DNA of 64,000 nucleotides from Tetrapyrgos nigripes (Eukaryota > Basidiomycota > Agaricomycetes > Agaricales > Campanellaceae), in the NCBI GenBank assembly GCA_013368315.1, contig JAACJM010000006.1, forward strand, positions 434,001 through 498,000, in the 5' to 3' direction. The notes below the pieces were generated by a model. It made no database searches and was not told the origin of the DNA. It was given only the letters and a program-made list of their open reading frames with translations. Both the position numbers and the translations under genes were made by a program. Below are positions 52,429-64,000 of the stretch, in pieces; position 1 is the stretch's first letter, and every line of letters begins with the position of its first letter.

Positions 52429-52707
52429 CACTGGGTGCAAACACTTGTAATTCCTTGGATATACAGAGGAATTACATAAGACTTACACTGATACACTCAA
52501 TATGTAAGTCCACTTGACTTACTGAAGTATTACCAGAGACCAAAAAAAATAGAACAATTATATACGACCATTGTAAGGCATGAAGTCTCACAGTGGTCCC
52601 TGGTAATACTTCAGTAATTCAAGTGGACTTACATATTGAGTGTACCAGTGTAAGTCTTATATAATTCCTCAGTATATCCAAGGAATTACAAGTGTTTGCA
52701 CCCAGTG
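52429..52707. mobile_element. CACTG-ended fold-back MITE, copy 2 (279 bp, TSD ATA)
   Basis: Ends CACTGGGTGCAAACACTTGT and reverse complement, flanked by ATA at 52426-52428 and 52708-52710. Its arms match the copy at 23621-23789 almost base for base. They then extend into a second palindrome (CTGAAGTATTACCAG..CTGGTAATACTTCAG) and a 50-bp loop absent from copy 1. Copy 1 looks like an internal deletion of this longer form. Confidence 0.92.
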
Positions 52708-52851
52708 ATAAAAAATCGAATAAAAGTCGTACACCTCACGATAAGATTCCCACGCATTTTGTGGGCGCTTAGCGCACCATCTCGGTCTTCGTGACGACTC
52801 GTGGTTGTATCAGCAAGGCATTTTCGACCTCGGAGAAGTTCGGTAAAGTCT

Positions 52852-53157
52852 TCAGATATGTATTAGTATACGTTGAATATTTCTTGGGGTGCTATACTTC
52901 ATTTTGCGAGAGATATTTGCCTGTTGACACAAAACTCTCGGAAAATGGCCAATCTGGGACGTTCGTCTTGGATTCGAGGTACCATTCGGTTCTTTAAAAT
53001 TCATCAAAAAATGTAAAATTGTTCTTAGTAACATACTAAATAACGATTCCAGGTTATCCAGATGATTCGTAGACTCACGAAAGCACTTGTGATCCATAAA
53101 CTTCAAAAGTGCTTCACCCAAATACTCAAACACGGAGTATACTGAAACTTCGCACAT
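52852..53157 (-). pseudogene. FunK1-like protein kinase C-lobe fragment (tentative)
   Basis: The minus frame reads EALLKFMDHKCFRESTNHLD, NLESLFSMLLRTILHFL. It resembles the 'FMS..LL........DDLESF..VL.W...HY' block of fungal FunK1 kinases, found after the activation loop. No HRD or DFG motif was seen nearby. It is a fragment at best. Confidence 0.35.
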
Positions 53158-54286
53158 AGATGGATAGTTGAGTTCATTTTCATATCCAGCTCTTATTTTT
53201 AGGCTCTGGCAGTAATCTTAGTAGTTCAAGCCAGATCATAGTATTGAGAAATCATGCGAATGTTGAATCAACGACAAGCACTATAGATGTAGCAGGTTGG
53301 CGCTACTTATCTTCATCCAAAGGTCAGCCAAAAGACTGTTTTACGCAGGGTAAATATGCCTACCGCTGGGCGGAAAAGGTCATACGCGTTCTAGAATTAA
53401 TAACACATGGTCGCCACTTTCAGCCACAATGGCTGCTGATTCACTGCAAATTAGCATTTGGTGCCCAAAAAATATTCCGAATTCGGACGAGAGATTCTTA
53501 TTCTCTTTATAACACTCGCAACGACTGAATACATCACTTGTATTCTTGTATATATACCAAACGGTATCAAGCGGGAAGAATGGCTAGAGAATGGCGCTGC
53601 AAGCTCAACCCGCCCAATTGGTTTTGATGTAATAATTCATGTAATTTGGGCTCAATCATGGCATAATGTTTTATGCAAGCATATGCATCCATTTGAACGA
53701 ATACGAACGGATGCATAAGACCGCAACCCAAAATGACTGCGCCCGGCCCCGAATTCCGATTGATGCGACGCGGTGGCATTTTCCGAAGACCGACGCAAGC
53801 TATTACCCATGCTGGAGATGGGCAACTTGCAGTCCCTGAGGGAAATGTAAACCTCATGCTACTTATCCTAGGCAGAATCATATTTTCATAAAAGTGTACC
53901 ATATGGCCACATGAGGAAGCCAAAAATTGGAAGCAGTGCGGCGCACCGCTGCATGGCAAAAAGTCGGCTGATTCTAGATCCCAGGATGCAGAATCCTAAC
54001 CGACGTCCAGTAAAATTAGAAACGCCGACTAACGATGAGCGCATGTTATTCTTCAACAAAGGGCACAGGTGAGTGAGGCATTAATCAACAGAATGATTAG
54101 CTGAACAAGGCTGGATATCGTACTGCATACCGCTGGAAAACATTCTGGTTCAATCAGATCCAGCACTCTGCCTATAATATCCAGCATTCAGCACTCCTGG
54201 TCTCACTGGTGACTACCGCAAATTCTGCAGACAGGCACAACGGTAATTACCAGGAGTAAAGTCCAGAAAATCTACATGGTGGTGTC

Positions 54287-55632
54287 ACGAACTGCTACAG
54301 TTCTTTGCCCTCCTTCCTCTTTTACTTCACTATCGAACCCTTTCTCTGATCATTCGTCCATTGCATTTCCTCGATAAAACCCTTTAACCTTATATTTCTG
54401 ACTTTGAACTTTATAAAACCTGTTGAACTCTATAATAACTGTCAATCAATCTTCCCATCTTTCTTGTCTCTTATCCATTCTTCCTATCTTTAACTTGATT
54501 GATCTGATCTTCCTATCTTTCTCAACCATATGGCACCATTCTATTTTTACTTACTTTTCTCATCCCTTTGCATTTCTCATATATACTTGAGATCTCTTGT
54601 AACTGATTCCCCAGTTCGTTCACTTCATCTCCGCTCCGTACTACTACTATGCAGTGTAGAGCCTAGTCAGCTTACTCTTTTCCCTCTACTCATATCTCTC
54701 CCTCTCATCTCTCCCTCTCAATCTATCGTCTTGTATCTGCTCTTGATTGTGTGACTTGGGTGGTTATTTGAGTGTACCAGCAACCTTGACAGGTGGACTC
54801 TTGTACGCAGCAAACGAGGTGGAAGTGATAACAAAGTTGCTTCAAACTCTGCGTGGTGCCTTGGGCTGCTTTTGAAAGAGGGTCACACCTGTGATGTCAA
54901 CATCTCTGTCAATACGCTGTCCCTTGTCTTGCCCTTGTCTGCCCTCAACCCTCTAAGTTCAATAACCTAAAAGTTTATATCACGGACTTTGAGATTGGAT
55001 ATTACCTTGGGCAAAGTTGACTATGAAGGTTAGGAAGGAAATGTCAGATGGTGTGTTTCTTGGTCTTTCATTTCTGTTTTATGTTTACTGACGATTCACT
55101 TTGACCTTTTTCTTCCCAGATCTTGTCAGACATGATGTATGCAGTCTCGCACTACATGCTATTGGCTCGAAAGCTACTAGCGAGAACATTTTAGTCCAGC
55201 AGGACAAACACACTCATCAAAGTTTCCCCCCTCCTTTTTCCCTTCCATATCCACAGCCCAATGTCTCCCCTGCTTTCTCTCTCAACATCATTTCCTGCAA
55301 CCCAGGGGCTGATCTACTTCACTATCCAGAACTCACATGGTGTATTACAGCTATCAACTTAACAAAATGCACAGAGTCAACTTGACCACTAACCAGGACA
55401 CAGGCAAACCTAGCAAACCTATACCCATACACATACTTCCATTGAGCTCGAGGACATGTCAAGGGTACTACTGAAGGATGCTCAAGAGTGAGGATGGGCT
55501 TGTGAGGCTGGGTTTTGTTTTGGAGTTTGATTACGAATCTGAATGTAATGAGGTTCGTACTTTATTGGACAATTATTGGACCTTTTTCGCCATTTAAGCG
55601 GTGGTTTGGCTTTGTTTGGTGCCTCCCATTAA
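54287..55632. other. Unresolved, pyrimidine-rich
   Basis: 54300-54760 is CT-rich and AT-poor in Gs, with short frames only. A stretch near 55490 (GGGTTTTGTTTTGGAGTTTG) resembles 17790. No gene is called. Confidence 0.35.
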
Positions 55633-56246
55633 GAGCCTGTTCAGTAGAAAGTAAAGACACGTGTACATTTTTAACGGATTACTCGAAATGGCAGGTGTCT
55701 GAAATTTTCTCTGAAAGCGTGACAGAGCTGTAAGAGCATCAAGGACGTCATCTCCAGCAAGCGGTATGCATCCTCAGTGATCTCTGGATGCTCTACGGCC
55801 AATTATACTCGCTGCTGGGTGGCTGGTGAATGTAATTGCCCTTGTCATTGCCATCTACGCATCTCCTCACTACTGAAAGCAACCTTACCACACCTCCGCC
55901 CTGACAGGTGCACAGTGGGTTCAGGAACTCATCAAAGGCCATCTGTTCTTTGTAGAGCAGTTGAGGGCACTGGGAGTGGAGGATAGTCAGCATCTTACAG
56001 TGGAAGAAAAGGGCATTTCCACCAGGTTTCAGTGCCCTCTTGTGTCTCCTGCTCTTGGGTCCAGCTGTCTCGGTGTCATTCTGAGCCATTAAGGATATCG
56101 TAGGCGGTATATAGGCTATCGAGCGACGCAATGAGGTTTTTTTCCCACAAGTCACAGAAGGGTCACAATAGAATTATAAACAGAACTACCATATGCAGTA
56201 ATGTGTTAAAAATTTTAAGCGTCTTTACTTTCTACTGAACAGGCTC
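55633..56246. mobile_element. PIF/Harbinger-type MITE (614 bp, TSD TAA)
   Basis: Perfect inverted ends of 26 bp starting GAGCCTGTTCAGTAGAAAGT, flanked by TAA at 55630-55632 and 56247-56249. The GxGCCTGTT start and TAA target are typical of Harbinger. A minus-strand frame of 120 codons lies inside (55793-56155; MLTILHSQCPQLLYKEQMAF) and was not recognised. Confidence 0.9.
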
Positions 56247-56464
56247 TAAGGAGTGGTTTGGCTTTGTTTGACACTACCCTCTTTGGCTCTGGTGTTGAGT
56301 CAGGACTCAGACTCCTCAGTTTAGAACTAATCTCTGTAATCTCTGTAGCCTCTGAGTCTTGTACTTGTATTTATTTTGCTGCATCAAATCAATTGTTTTG
56401 TGGCCCTCTAGCTTATCTAACAGTTCAACAAGGTCTCTATCATCCTGTTGAACTATGACATCAT

Positions 56465-57993
56465 TAAGGCTGCAACCTGTTAAATACTGTTATGCTTTGG
56501 AGCATAATTAACAGGTAACAGGTTTTAATATGTTATAACCAGTTATAACTAGTCACTAACTAGTTCCTTATGGCACTTTTTTTTGACTCACATTTCCATC
56601 TGCTGATAATCTTCACAGAGCCCATTTTCAGCTGAATCTGTTTTTATACTTTACAATAGTCTTGTTTCTGACTTAACCACTCATCTACAGTGCACACACA
56701 GAGTTTTCCTTTCACATAACCATTTCCCCTTTCCCTCATTTCAGATAGTATTTACGTAGGCTCCTTCTGTTCTGAAAATCCATCTTTTTCAGGAGTGTCA
56801 CTGTTACCACCCCATGCTTGCCTGTCGATATGTCCTCAGTGCAATCCACAACTACATACCATGAAAAAGCAAGATTCTTTATTTACATACTTAGCATTGA
56901 TACAACTGCACATCATACACCCCTGTAAAATTGTGATGACTATAATAAAACCACTTACTTGAATCTGACCTGAAGAGGCTATCCACGTAAGATTCCTTGG
57001 TCAGGACTATCTAAAGAACAGAGCTGTGGCTCCAGGCTAGTCATAACAGATTAAACAATGGAAAGCTTAAACCTTGATCCTGACTCTCGGAAACCTGTTA
57101 CTAAGGAAATGAATGCTGTGGCAATGGAGAACTGAAGAACAATTGAAATACAAGCTCAGGGAGACTCGGTCGCAGAGAAAGAAGAGAACCAAAGAACAGA
57201 AAGGCATATGCTTGGCCTCCAAGCCACCGCCACAGATACACTATCCATTCGCGCCTGCAATTATATACCTATTCATCTTTTACTTTAATTCATTGGACAT
57301 GTATATAAGTACAGTAGATGTAGATACTTAGATATACAACCCACCTTAGACACTAGAGACCTCATCTTTGGGTGACAACAGAGACAGAGTTTTAGAGTTT
57401 ATTTTGATCAGGGAAATCCTGCCTGCGGACTCACAGTTAGTGCACTGAGGAATCTCAGTTAGTGATTAGGGGAATCCTGACCTACAGACTCGCAGTATTA
57501 CAGAGGAATCTCTGTCTGATTGAATAAAAACACTATACACCACATTACCCACCTTTGAGACCATCTTAGAGAGTTGTTGAGTATCACTCATCAATACTCT
57601 TATCATTCGAGACCCCTTCAAACTTAAGGAGTCTTATAGAGTGGATTATTGATTTCTATCTACTACACTCGAGACCCCTATCAGCATGCTCAGACCTAGC
57701 TTAGGGCACCCTCACTGCAATAAGTTGGCAGAAGGTGAAGGAAGAGTCTTTGTAAGCTTTCCAAGACCAGCTCTTGATGGTGGAATATTCTTGCAGGTTA
57801 GTAATTGGTACTCTGACAAGTGAGGTTGTCTTTATTCAGGTACTGGAGAGGTATGAATATGTCTGAAACAGCTTATTTTCAGCTTCCTGGGCCACCAATT
57901 GAGACTAAGCAGTTATAACAGGTTACTGGACTCAGGCATAACATGTTATTAACCTGTTATAACAGTAATTAATAGTATTTGGTTGCAACCTTA
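56465..57993. mobile_element. hAT-like element (1,529 bp, TSD GACATCAT)
   Basis: Ends TAAGGCTGCAACC and its near-inverse GGTTGCAACCTTA, with 8-bp GACATCAT at 56457-56464 and 57994-58001. CAGGTTA / TAACAGG / GTTATAAC words crowd both sides as subterminal repeats. Inside, 57300-57700 holds short direct repeats (GGGAATCCTGACCT-like and GAGACCCC). No transposase was seen, so it is non-autonomous. Confidence 0.88.
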
Positions 57994-60900
57994 GACATCA
58001 TTAATCTAATTTTGGACTCTCTGCCTCCTTCATCTCTTTTCTCTCTCTTGTTTTTCCTTTCACATTTTCAGCAAAGTTCCCTCAGAAGAATATGATGACA
58101 CATACTTTTACTATATCCTCTTACTAGTAACTACTAACACATGAGGAGTCAGCCACAGGCTGGATGACAAGTGTGTTAAATTCTGTACTTTTACTTTTTC
58201 TAATGAGGAATGAAAAAATAATACCTGTCAGATTTGTAGTTGCCAGCGAGAGCTTCGTTGGCCCACTTAAGGCAAGTGGGAGACAAGGCTACACAATGAC
58301 CAGAACGGTCAGAACATCAACCTTGACCCGACATGTTCATTACATTATATTGGTACTCATCATGGTGTTCCTCATTCCCTTCCTGCATCCAATTCCTCAC
58401 CTTGTGCTTGTGATAGTGATACTTAACCCTCAACTTCTCTTTCACTTCAGCAGCTCCTCGATACACCCCTCCCAAGCTTCTTGTTTCTAATCCACCTGTC
58501 TTCAGAGTATGCGAGCTTCTCCTCAAATGTTTTAAGGGTTCATGTATAACCAGTATTGGTGCATCACCTTTTCTAACTGACATTGATGTGATACATGTTT
58601 TGATGGGGTGGAAATGTGAGACGATTGTATCGTATAGTTGGATCGTTCTACACTAGGTATAGATCTGTATGAAATCCATGGATCATGGTGTTATATTGTA
58701 GTGCACAGTCTGTGGTTCGTTCCTGTTACAAGTGTTCTAAGCTGAGCTGGATTGCAAGTGGTCTACTGGCATGTGGTAGTGGGCTCTGCCACCCTGCAGG
58801 GGCCAGCGCTTCACCAGTTATTGGTCTGAAAGTTGGTAGAATGGTCGACTTGAACTAGCCATGTGGAGCCTGGAGCCGATTGACCAGTTCGGCTCACTCT
58901 AAATGTGGCTCAACTCCGTGGCTAGCCAGAGCTGAGTCGAGCCATTTACAACACTAAGTTGCTGTGGACAAAAAACATCCTGCAGGGCAGAGGGTACACA
59001 TGCTGAAAGGACGTTTCTATCAGCTCAACAGATAGATGAGCTGATAGATGCATGAAAGTATGATATATTTGTAACCTAGATATATGTACAAATAAATTAT
59101 ATATCCAGAAAGAGCATACATTTGGAGACCTTTAATTACACTTAAAAAGTAAATAAAAAGATGGTGTATGTAATCTATGTAAAGAAGTACAAAAAGACCG
59201 TCTAATTTGTACAAAAAGACCGTCTAATTTGTACAATTATTGAAGCAAAAGAAAGACGGTCTATTGCTCATGCAGATAGGTACAGATAGGAGTCTGAATG
59301 GACCATCTATCTAAAGTTTAGATAGATCTGTGGATAGATGATATTTTGGGAAACAGAATAGGACACAGGTGTGTCAGTGGCTTGACACAGTCGCGTCTCC
59401 AATGCATCCACTGCGAGACGCATCTGTGTGAAAGAGGTATAGAGCTAAATGATCTCATAAATTCCAACAAGCATTCTCTCCCCTTGCTCGTGAGGCCACA
59501 TTATTGTGAGAGACTCTTTTCACCAGCACCAATACAACATGTACAAGACTCCAGAGTTCCAAAGTCTGGAAGTACACACATCCTGATATCCACAGCAGCA
59601 GCAACAGTAATGGCAAGGCCAAGATCAATTCCAGCACAAGACCATGGCATGTTGAAGACACTGACATGGATAATGACTACCCCAACGACAACGACATCAA
59701 GAAACGAATGTGAGTACTGATCTGCAGACTGCAGGGTTTGAGTAGCGAATCAATGAGCTGTGAAGCACATGCCAGTCAGTCTCTCCCAATGCAAGAGGCA
59801 AAAGGAATTGTTAAAGACACACCTCATTCTGTCTGTTCTGATACTGAACAACTTGCCTGCCATTCTTTCTATGGCGTAGCTCCACTCACTCCTTCACTAA
59901 GTCCATAAGGGTCAAGTGCATTGGTGCTTCCAGTGCTTTGTCATCACTTTTAGGATTATCAGAGGTGGTTGCAAGGGTAGTTGAGGTGCTAGGCTGTTGA
60001 TCCTATCTGTTGTGATGACAAGGTTCAGTTAAACAATGACATTGGAAGTGGAGGTACTCACAACTGGTAGAGCCTTCTTAGAGGAAGACAGAGGAGTAGC
60101 AGTCAACATTGAGGTATCATTGGATGACATGGTGGGATTCAAGTTCTTGGCAACCCAGAACAATTGTGAAAGGATGGAGAAGAGATATGAGTATGGGGAA
60201 TGGGAGAGAAAGAAAGAGACAGGTCAGTATGATACGAAAAATGATAAGAAAGGTAAGGCTTACCTTCTTTGTGCCCTTGAAGATGACTTTGGAACATAAC
60301 GTCTTAATGGATTTCTTCTTCTTCAACAATGGTTTCGAGGCCTGAGTTACTGGGAAGGCGAAGGTGAATCGGTGGATGTGGAAGGTGGTGCAGATGTCAA
60401 GGTCAAGGTAGACATGGCAGTTGATGTGGTCCCATTCCTTTTCCAAGTCTCCCTTGGTCTCAGTCCCATCTCCATCTTCTCCTTCAGCACTCTTACCCTC
60501 TTCGTCCTCCCCCTCTAAATCCCATATGCATGTTTGTGAGCTCAGTTGACACTGTCATCACCCCCAGTGTCTAGACCCCACATTCCCATCCAACTAGCTC
60601 ATAATTTGGAGATGACTTCAGGCAGAGAAGATGAACCTGAGCCCCAACATGCTTCGTCAGAGAGGAATCATTTGGGGAGCATTAAGGAAGGTGGTACAGG
60701 ATCTGCCAGGAGGTCAAGGTGAGGGAGAAAAATGAGTGTTAGCAACTGGATTGATGGGTTTGGCCATACACTCTGAGACAGGGACACTAGAGTGAGCTCT
60801 ATGAGTATGCAACCTCAAAAGTTCAGAGGTAGCTGGTTGTTCTCCTTGTAACCCCAACCTCCATAATGTCATTCAACTTGTTCTGAGTGATCAACTCCAT

Positions 60901-62469
60901 CCTGCAGAAGCCCTTCTGAGGGGCACCTCCCCCAGGCACGAAGACGAAAGCTTGAAGCACAAAGATGTACATGTCTGTTCGAGTATTAGTGCCATGTCAT
61001 ACACGTTGAATACAAGTACTCACCTATGCATTTCTGAGACCTTTTGAGACAGTGTACCAAAAGATGATGAGATGGTATTGAATATGTATTGAAACATTGC
61101 TATCTTCAGACACATGTAGCATCATATGTGAGCAAAAGTCCATACCTGTTGTAGACCCTCATCGCTCAAGGCTTTCCAGCTGGTCCAAAGCTTCCCTATG
61201 AAATTGTCTACCTTTCTGACACCCCATAACCTCATCTAAGAACTCTGTGTCAAGGGCAATTCATGTGTACAGTGTGTTATAAGTCGACACTTGTTCAAAT
61301 TGTGCATGAGGAAACGGGGTTGGGAATAGCACTATAGGTGTGTGAATTGCAGACGTCGGTATTGCAATTTGAGTTCCGGGGGGGAAGGTAAAGCAGTCAA
61401 TGTAAATTTGGTTAGCTTCACGCAGTGAAATGAAGTGGTAATGCAGAAAAGGAAACAGAGCTGTGTTTCCACAAGAAGAGCCAAACCACAAAAGAAAAAG
61501 AAAAAGAGAGTCAACTCACTTGCTTGTCCTTGATCAGTAGCACCATTGGCTACAATTTTAGTTATACATACAATGGCAGCAAGTTGATGGTGAAATAGCA
61601 AAATGACAGCAGGCAAATCAAAGTCAAAAGTGAGATAGCACCAAAAGCAAAAAAAGTGTCCAGTTTACACTCCCCTCATTTCTACAATTCGCTTTGCCAC
61701 GTTGATGGCGAGACAAAGCTCCTCAAACCCTAAGTCTGTCTCCATGCAAAATGCTTCTTGATGGACCACATGACAATCTGGGCATGATTGCACAATTCTA
61801 GTGGCATACCGCAGTATTTGGAAGTAACAGTTAGGGCATATAACCTAGAATGCCCTAAAGACCCACTGACAGCATATGCTGTTCCCCTTCCAAGCACTTC
61901 TACTGAGTGCACGAGCCTAAACCCCTTGGACTCATGTCGGCTTCTCCATTCCCTCAGTCAGTCAAGCCAATTTTGTACTCTAATCTGCCTCTGTCTTCGT
62001 TGAGTGCAAAGACGTATATCCATGAAACGGTCTGATTTGGATGGACTTCTAGGAGCCATACATGGAAGACAGAAAACTGGCAGATGTTGGAATAGGAAGA
62101 TATCTGCAAGGGAGGCCGACATACCATAAGTTTAGCATGGGAGTGACCTTGATCCACTGGTTAGTCGAGATTGTGGGAGCCGGCATTAGCAGAAGGCAAG
62201 AAGTCACATCAGTGTTTGTAGTTGCATCGTGTTGTTGCAGACATGTCTCCTTCAGCTCAACCACACCATACCCTTCCCTCACCCAATCCCATCCCTACCC
62301 AAAACCTAATGATGAAGATAGAATGATTTTCTTTTTCTGGACGTTGAAAGGCCAAGCACTGTGTTGAAGCACCATGACCATCAGATTGTCCTGCTTATTC
62401 TGCTCCCACTCAGTATACTCCCTCTGCCATGCCATGCTTGTCCTGTTCCGGCTTCTTATACTTTGCCTT
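57994..62469. other. Unresolved degenerate region
   Basis: No gene was supported. Noted pieces: a two-copy tandem 'GACGGTCTAATTTGTACAAA' at about 59198-59240, with runs of 'gatagat' nearby (59010-59060, 59300-59340); a minus-strand frame near 60340-60560 (LEKEWDHINCHVYLDLDICT) that looks protein-like but is unknown; and a short copy of the 17.8-kb words at about 58275. The density of stops suggests dead transposon or gene sequence. Confidence 0.3.
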
Positions 62470-63242
62470 CAATTCCTGAGAAGAGGCAGAGTCAACGAAA
62501 CAGGTGTTGATGGCGTCTTCAGTGAGAGTTCTGAGATCAAGGAGAAGTTGAACCATATTGTAGTCTTGAGATGGGTCTTTGACAATAGATTTGACTTTTT
62601 CCTGAAAGCAAATGAAAACAGGTAAACATGAAGTTGATATAGGAAATGGGCCACACTCACAGTAACATGAACTTGGAAGGCGTCACAGAGTACTTCTGTC
62701 TACTCTTCCAAAGAGCGTATACATTTCTGAAAGCTTGACGAAATCCTTGGCAGTCATGTATGGTCCCAGATCTGCGTTATGACATTAGCACAGCTGAAAG
62801 AGCAAGCAGAATACCAGGAACTCACTTGAGTTAGCTAACCACTCCAGCCTTCCATCCAACAATGCCTGCTCTGTAGTCTCTCTAATGATAGACCAATAGT
62901 TTGCAGGTTCTTGTCGCTTGGGATATAAACTTGATTCAGATGTGTCAAGAGGAACTGGAGAGTTTGCTAGATAACAGACGTGTCAGCTTTATAGACAGAA
63001 AAGTAATGCCAAGTTGCACTCACCACTGTATCCTGGAACCAGTCACAAATCTCCACAAAAAATGATATCCAGTCTACATCCTTCTTATCTGAACTGATGA
63101 GTTCCTTTGAGAGGGCTGCATTGATGAACTGCTCGAGAAGTTGGCTCAGTGCATCATACAACCTTTTGCCGTAGTCATTGACAGTGACAAGACTTCGGCA
63201 CTTGCTATATGGTCTTGTAGGTTTTGTTGGGAGTTGCTTCAT
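62470..63242 (-). pseudogene. Cullin N-terminal region, decayed
   Basis: Minus-strand exons, approximately 63242-63025, 62968-62823, 62766-62659 and 62600-62470. The first has VNDYGKRLYDAL (compare the cullin pattern 'M.L...G..LY..L'). The next has TTEQALLDGRLEWLANS. The third has MTAKDFVKLSEMYTLFGRV, the 'DL.RMY.LF.RV' block of cullin repeats, then a one-base shift before DAFQVHV. The fourth has EKVKSIVKD and YNMVQLLLDLRTLTEDAINT. Cullins scaffold SCF/CRL ubiquitin ligases. The frameshift and the absence of the C-terminal RBX1-binding half make this a pseudogene or transposon-carried fragment. Confidence 0.6.
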
Positions 63243-63539
63243 CTTTGTGGGAAAGAATCTATCTGATGTATGCCCTTACAAGAGCGAAATCATTTGCAGA
63301 GTTTGCAGTCTGTGAAGTACTAGACTTGGAGCAAATAAGAGCAGAGGTCGGAGAAAGTAGGGAATAGCCAGAGTAAAATACATACATGTGTAGCAGCTTC
63401 ACTGCCTTTCACAGCGCTGGTGGGTAGAAACAATAAATATTCAGATCCACACAATTGGAGGCATTAGTCACTCACATCAAAAAAGGTCCTGTCGAGGTGT
63501 CGAGATTTGAATTGGCAGGGATAGATCTGGCAGACATAA
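63243..63539. other. No gene seen
   Basis: Short spacer between the cullin and PTR2 relics. Confidence 0.4.
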
Positions 63540-64000
63540 TCATACATAAATTGGATGTAGGCATGAGCCAACTTTTAAGAGGGAACCTCTTATGATAAGG
63601 TCAAAGATAGGAATGAAGATAATCAAAGCCAGAGGGTCCAAGTTTGATAAAACATTGTTTGGTACACCATGTAAAGACATGGTGGCAGCCTGAGACGTTA
63701 TATTGTTCGTCTGGCTGTAAGGGAGCCCTGAACATTGGTCAGAACCATAAAAATGCAAATGCGATGGGTCCTCAGCTGGAATCAGACAGAGATGACTCAG
63801 ACTCACAAAAACTGAACACACCTTAATCCCCCTCCTCACTCCATCTACCAAATTATCATCAAATGTCATCCATGACAGTTGTTGCCCTGGCTTTTGCTTG
63901 CTTGGTTTAGCATTCTCCCAAAAATCATCAGCTCAAAAGTTTTTGTACAGTCAGATTGGATTAGCTGTCCACCGGCTCTTGGCAGTGAATTGCCAAAGAT
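63540..64000 (-). pseudogene. PTR2/POT-family peptide transporter fragment, running out of the window
   Basis: On the minus strand the sequence enters at 64000 and reads ENAKPSKQKPGQQLSWMTFD, then DNLVDGVRRGIKV, an intron of uncertain ends, TSQAATMSLHGVPNNVLSNL and DPLALIIFIPIFDLIIRGSL, losing similarity near 63560. In fungal PTR2 proteins this is the cytoplasmic loop and the following transmembrane helix of the proton-coupled di/tripeptide carrier. The part that should hold the helix after GIKV (normally 'CSVFL..PLYW...Q.NNNL') is broken and no downstream helices follow, so it is dead. Its 5' part is outside the window. Confidence 0.65.

Larger units (their letters stand above)
51050..54286. 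mobile_element. DNA transposon with TCCAGCA motifs (about 3.2 kb)
   Basis: The two sides are inverted copies over about 80 bp. The left has TGTGCCTGTCTGCAGAAT and 'ggtagttaccag', and the right, reversed, has TGTGCCTGTCTGCAGAAT and 'ggtagtcaccag'. TATCCAGCA / TGCTGGATA words are clustered on both sides (about 51720-52135 and 54105-54200), like subterminal binding sites. No clear target duplication was found, so the ends are approximate. A CACTG MITE lies inside, and no transposase was recognised. Confidence 0.6.

Noticed and set aside
1..64000. CRISPR arrays, rRNA, tRNA genes
   Set aside because: No spaced identical repeats of the CRISPR kind and no rRNA core sequence. No cloverleaf with a GGTTCGA-type T-arm was convincing by eye; a tRNAscan run would settle tRNAs.

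Overview
This window looks like a repeat-rich, gene-poor stretch of a basidiomycete (Agaricomycete-type) genome. The real genes are cut by many short GT-AG introns of about 50-70 bp. The recognisable families are fungal: a Kre9/KNH-like Ser/Thr-rich membrane protein, a basidiomycete-type seven-helix membrane protein, an F-box-like protein, and decayed HIT, cullin, P450, TPR and PTR2 genes. Most of the DNA is transposons in all states of decay, often nested. No rRNA, tRNA, CRISPR or bacterial operon structure was seen. All exon models are read by eye from splice sites and reading frame.

Layout. 1-4.5 kb: non-coding repeats and two copies of a 131-bp MITE. 4.5-6.1 kb: a Tc1 element whose transposase is broken by one stop. 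6.3-7.5 kb: a damaged zinc alcohol dehydrogenase. 8-12.9 kb: dispersed repeats, a 1.4-kb element with GTATGG arrays, a third MITE copy and a 386-bp hAT MITE. 13.5-15.2 kb: a 524-aa single-pass membrane protein. 15.8-16.7 kb: a hAT deletion derivative. 16.7-19.7 kb: unresolved. 20.1-22.0 kb: a 480-aa KNH-like membrane protein with a duplicated exon. 23-29.4 kb: a P450 relic, a CACTG MITE, and a Harbinger relic split by a 4.3-kb LTR element. 31-33.6 kb: a TPR-gene relic. 34.2-38.2 kb: a HIT gene split by a 3.3-kb LTR element.

38.7-48.2 kb is the centre of interest. A 337-aa seven-helix membrane protein gene (minus strand) holds an 8,103-bp DNA transposon (39093-47195) in one intron. The transposon has terminal inverted repeats and an 8-bp target duplication, and its insertion leaves the 5' splice site intact. 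It carries one 18-exon plus-strand gene that reads through in frame to a 1,901-aa protein: acidic N-terminus, GCM/WRKY-like zinc finger, DDE transposase core with a helical insertion, basic linker, USP/C19-type ubiquitin-peptidase-like domain with Cys and His boxes, PHD finger, a small Tudor/BAH-like segment and a charged tail. I know of no described element with this domain order.

49.3-50.6 kb: a 388-aa F-box-like gene. 51-54.3 kb: a DNA transposon with TCCAGCA motifs, a nested CACTG MITE and a kinase-like fragment. 55.6-58 kb: a 614-bp Harbinger MITE and a 1.5-kb hAT element. 58-62.4 kb: unresolved. 62.5-64 kb: a cullin relic and the edge of a PTR2 peptide-transporter relic.
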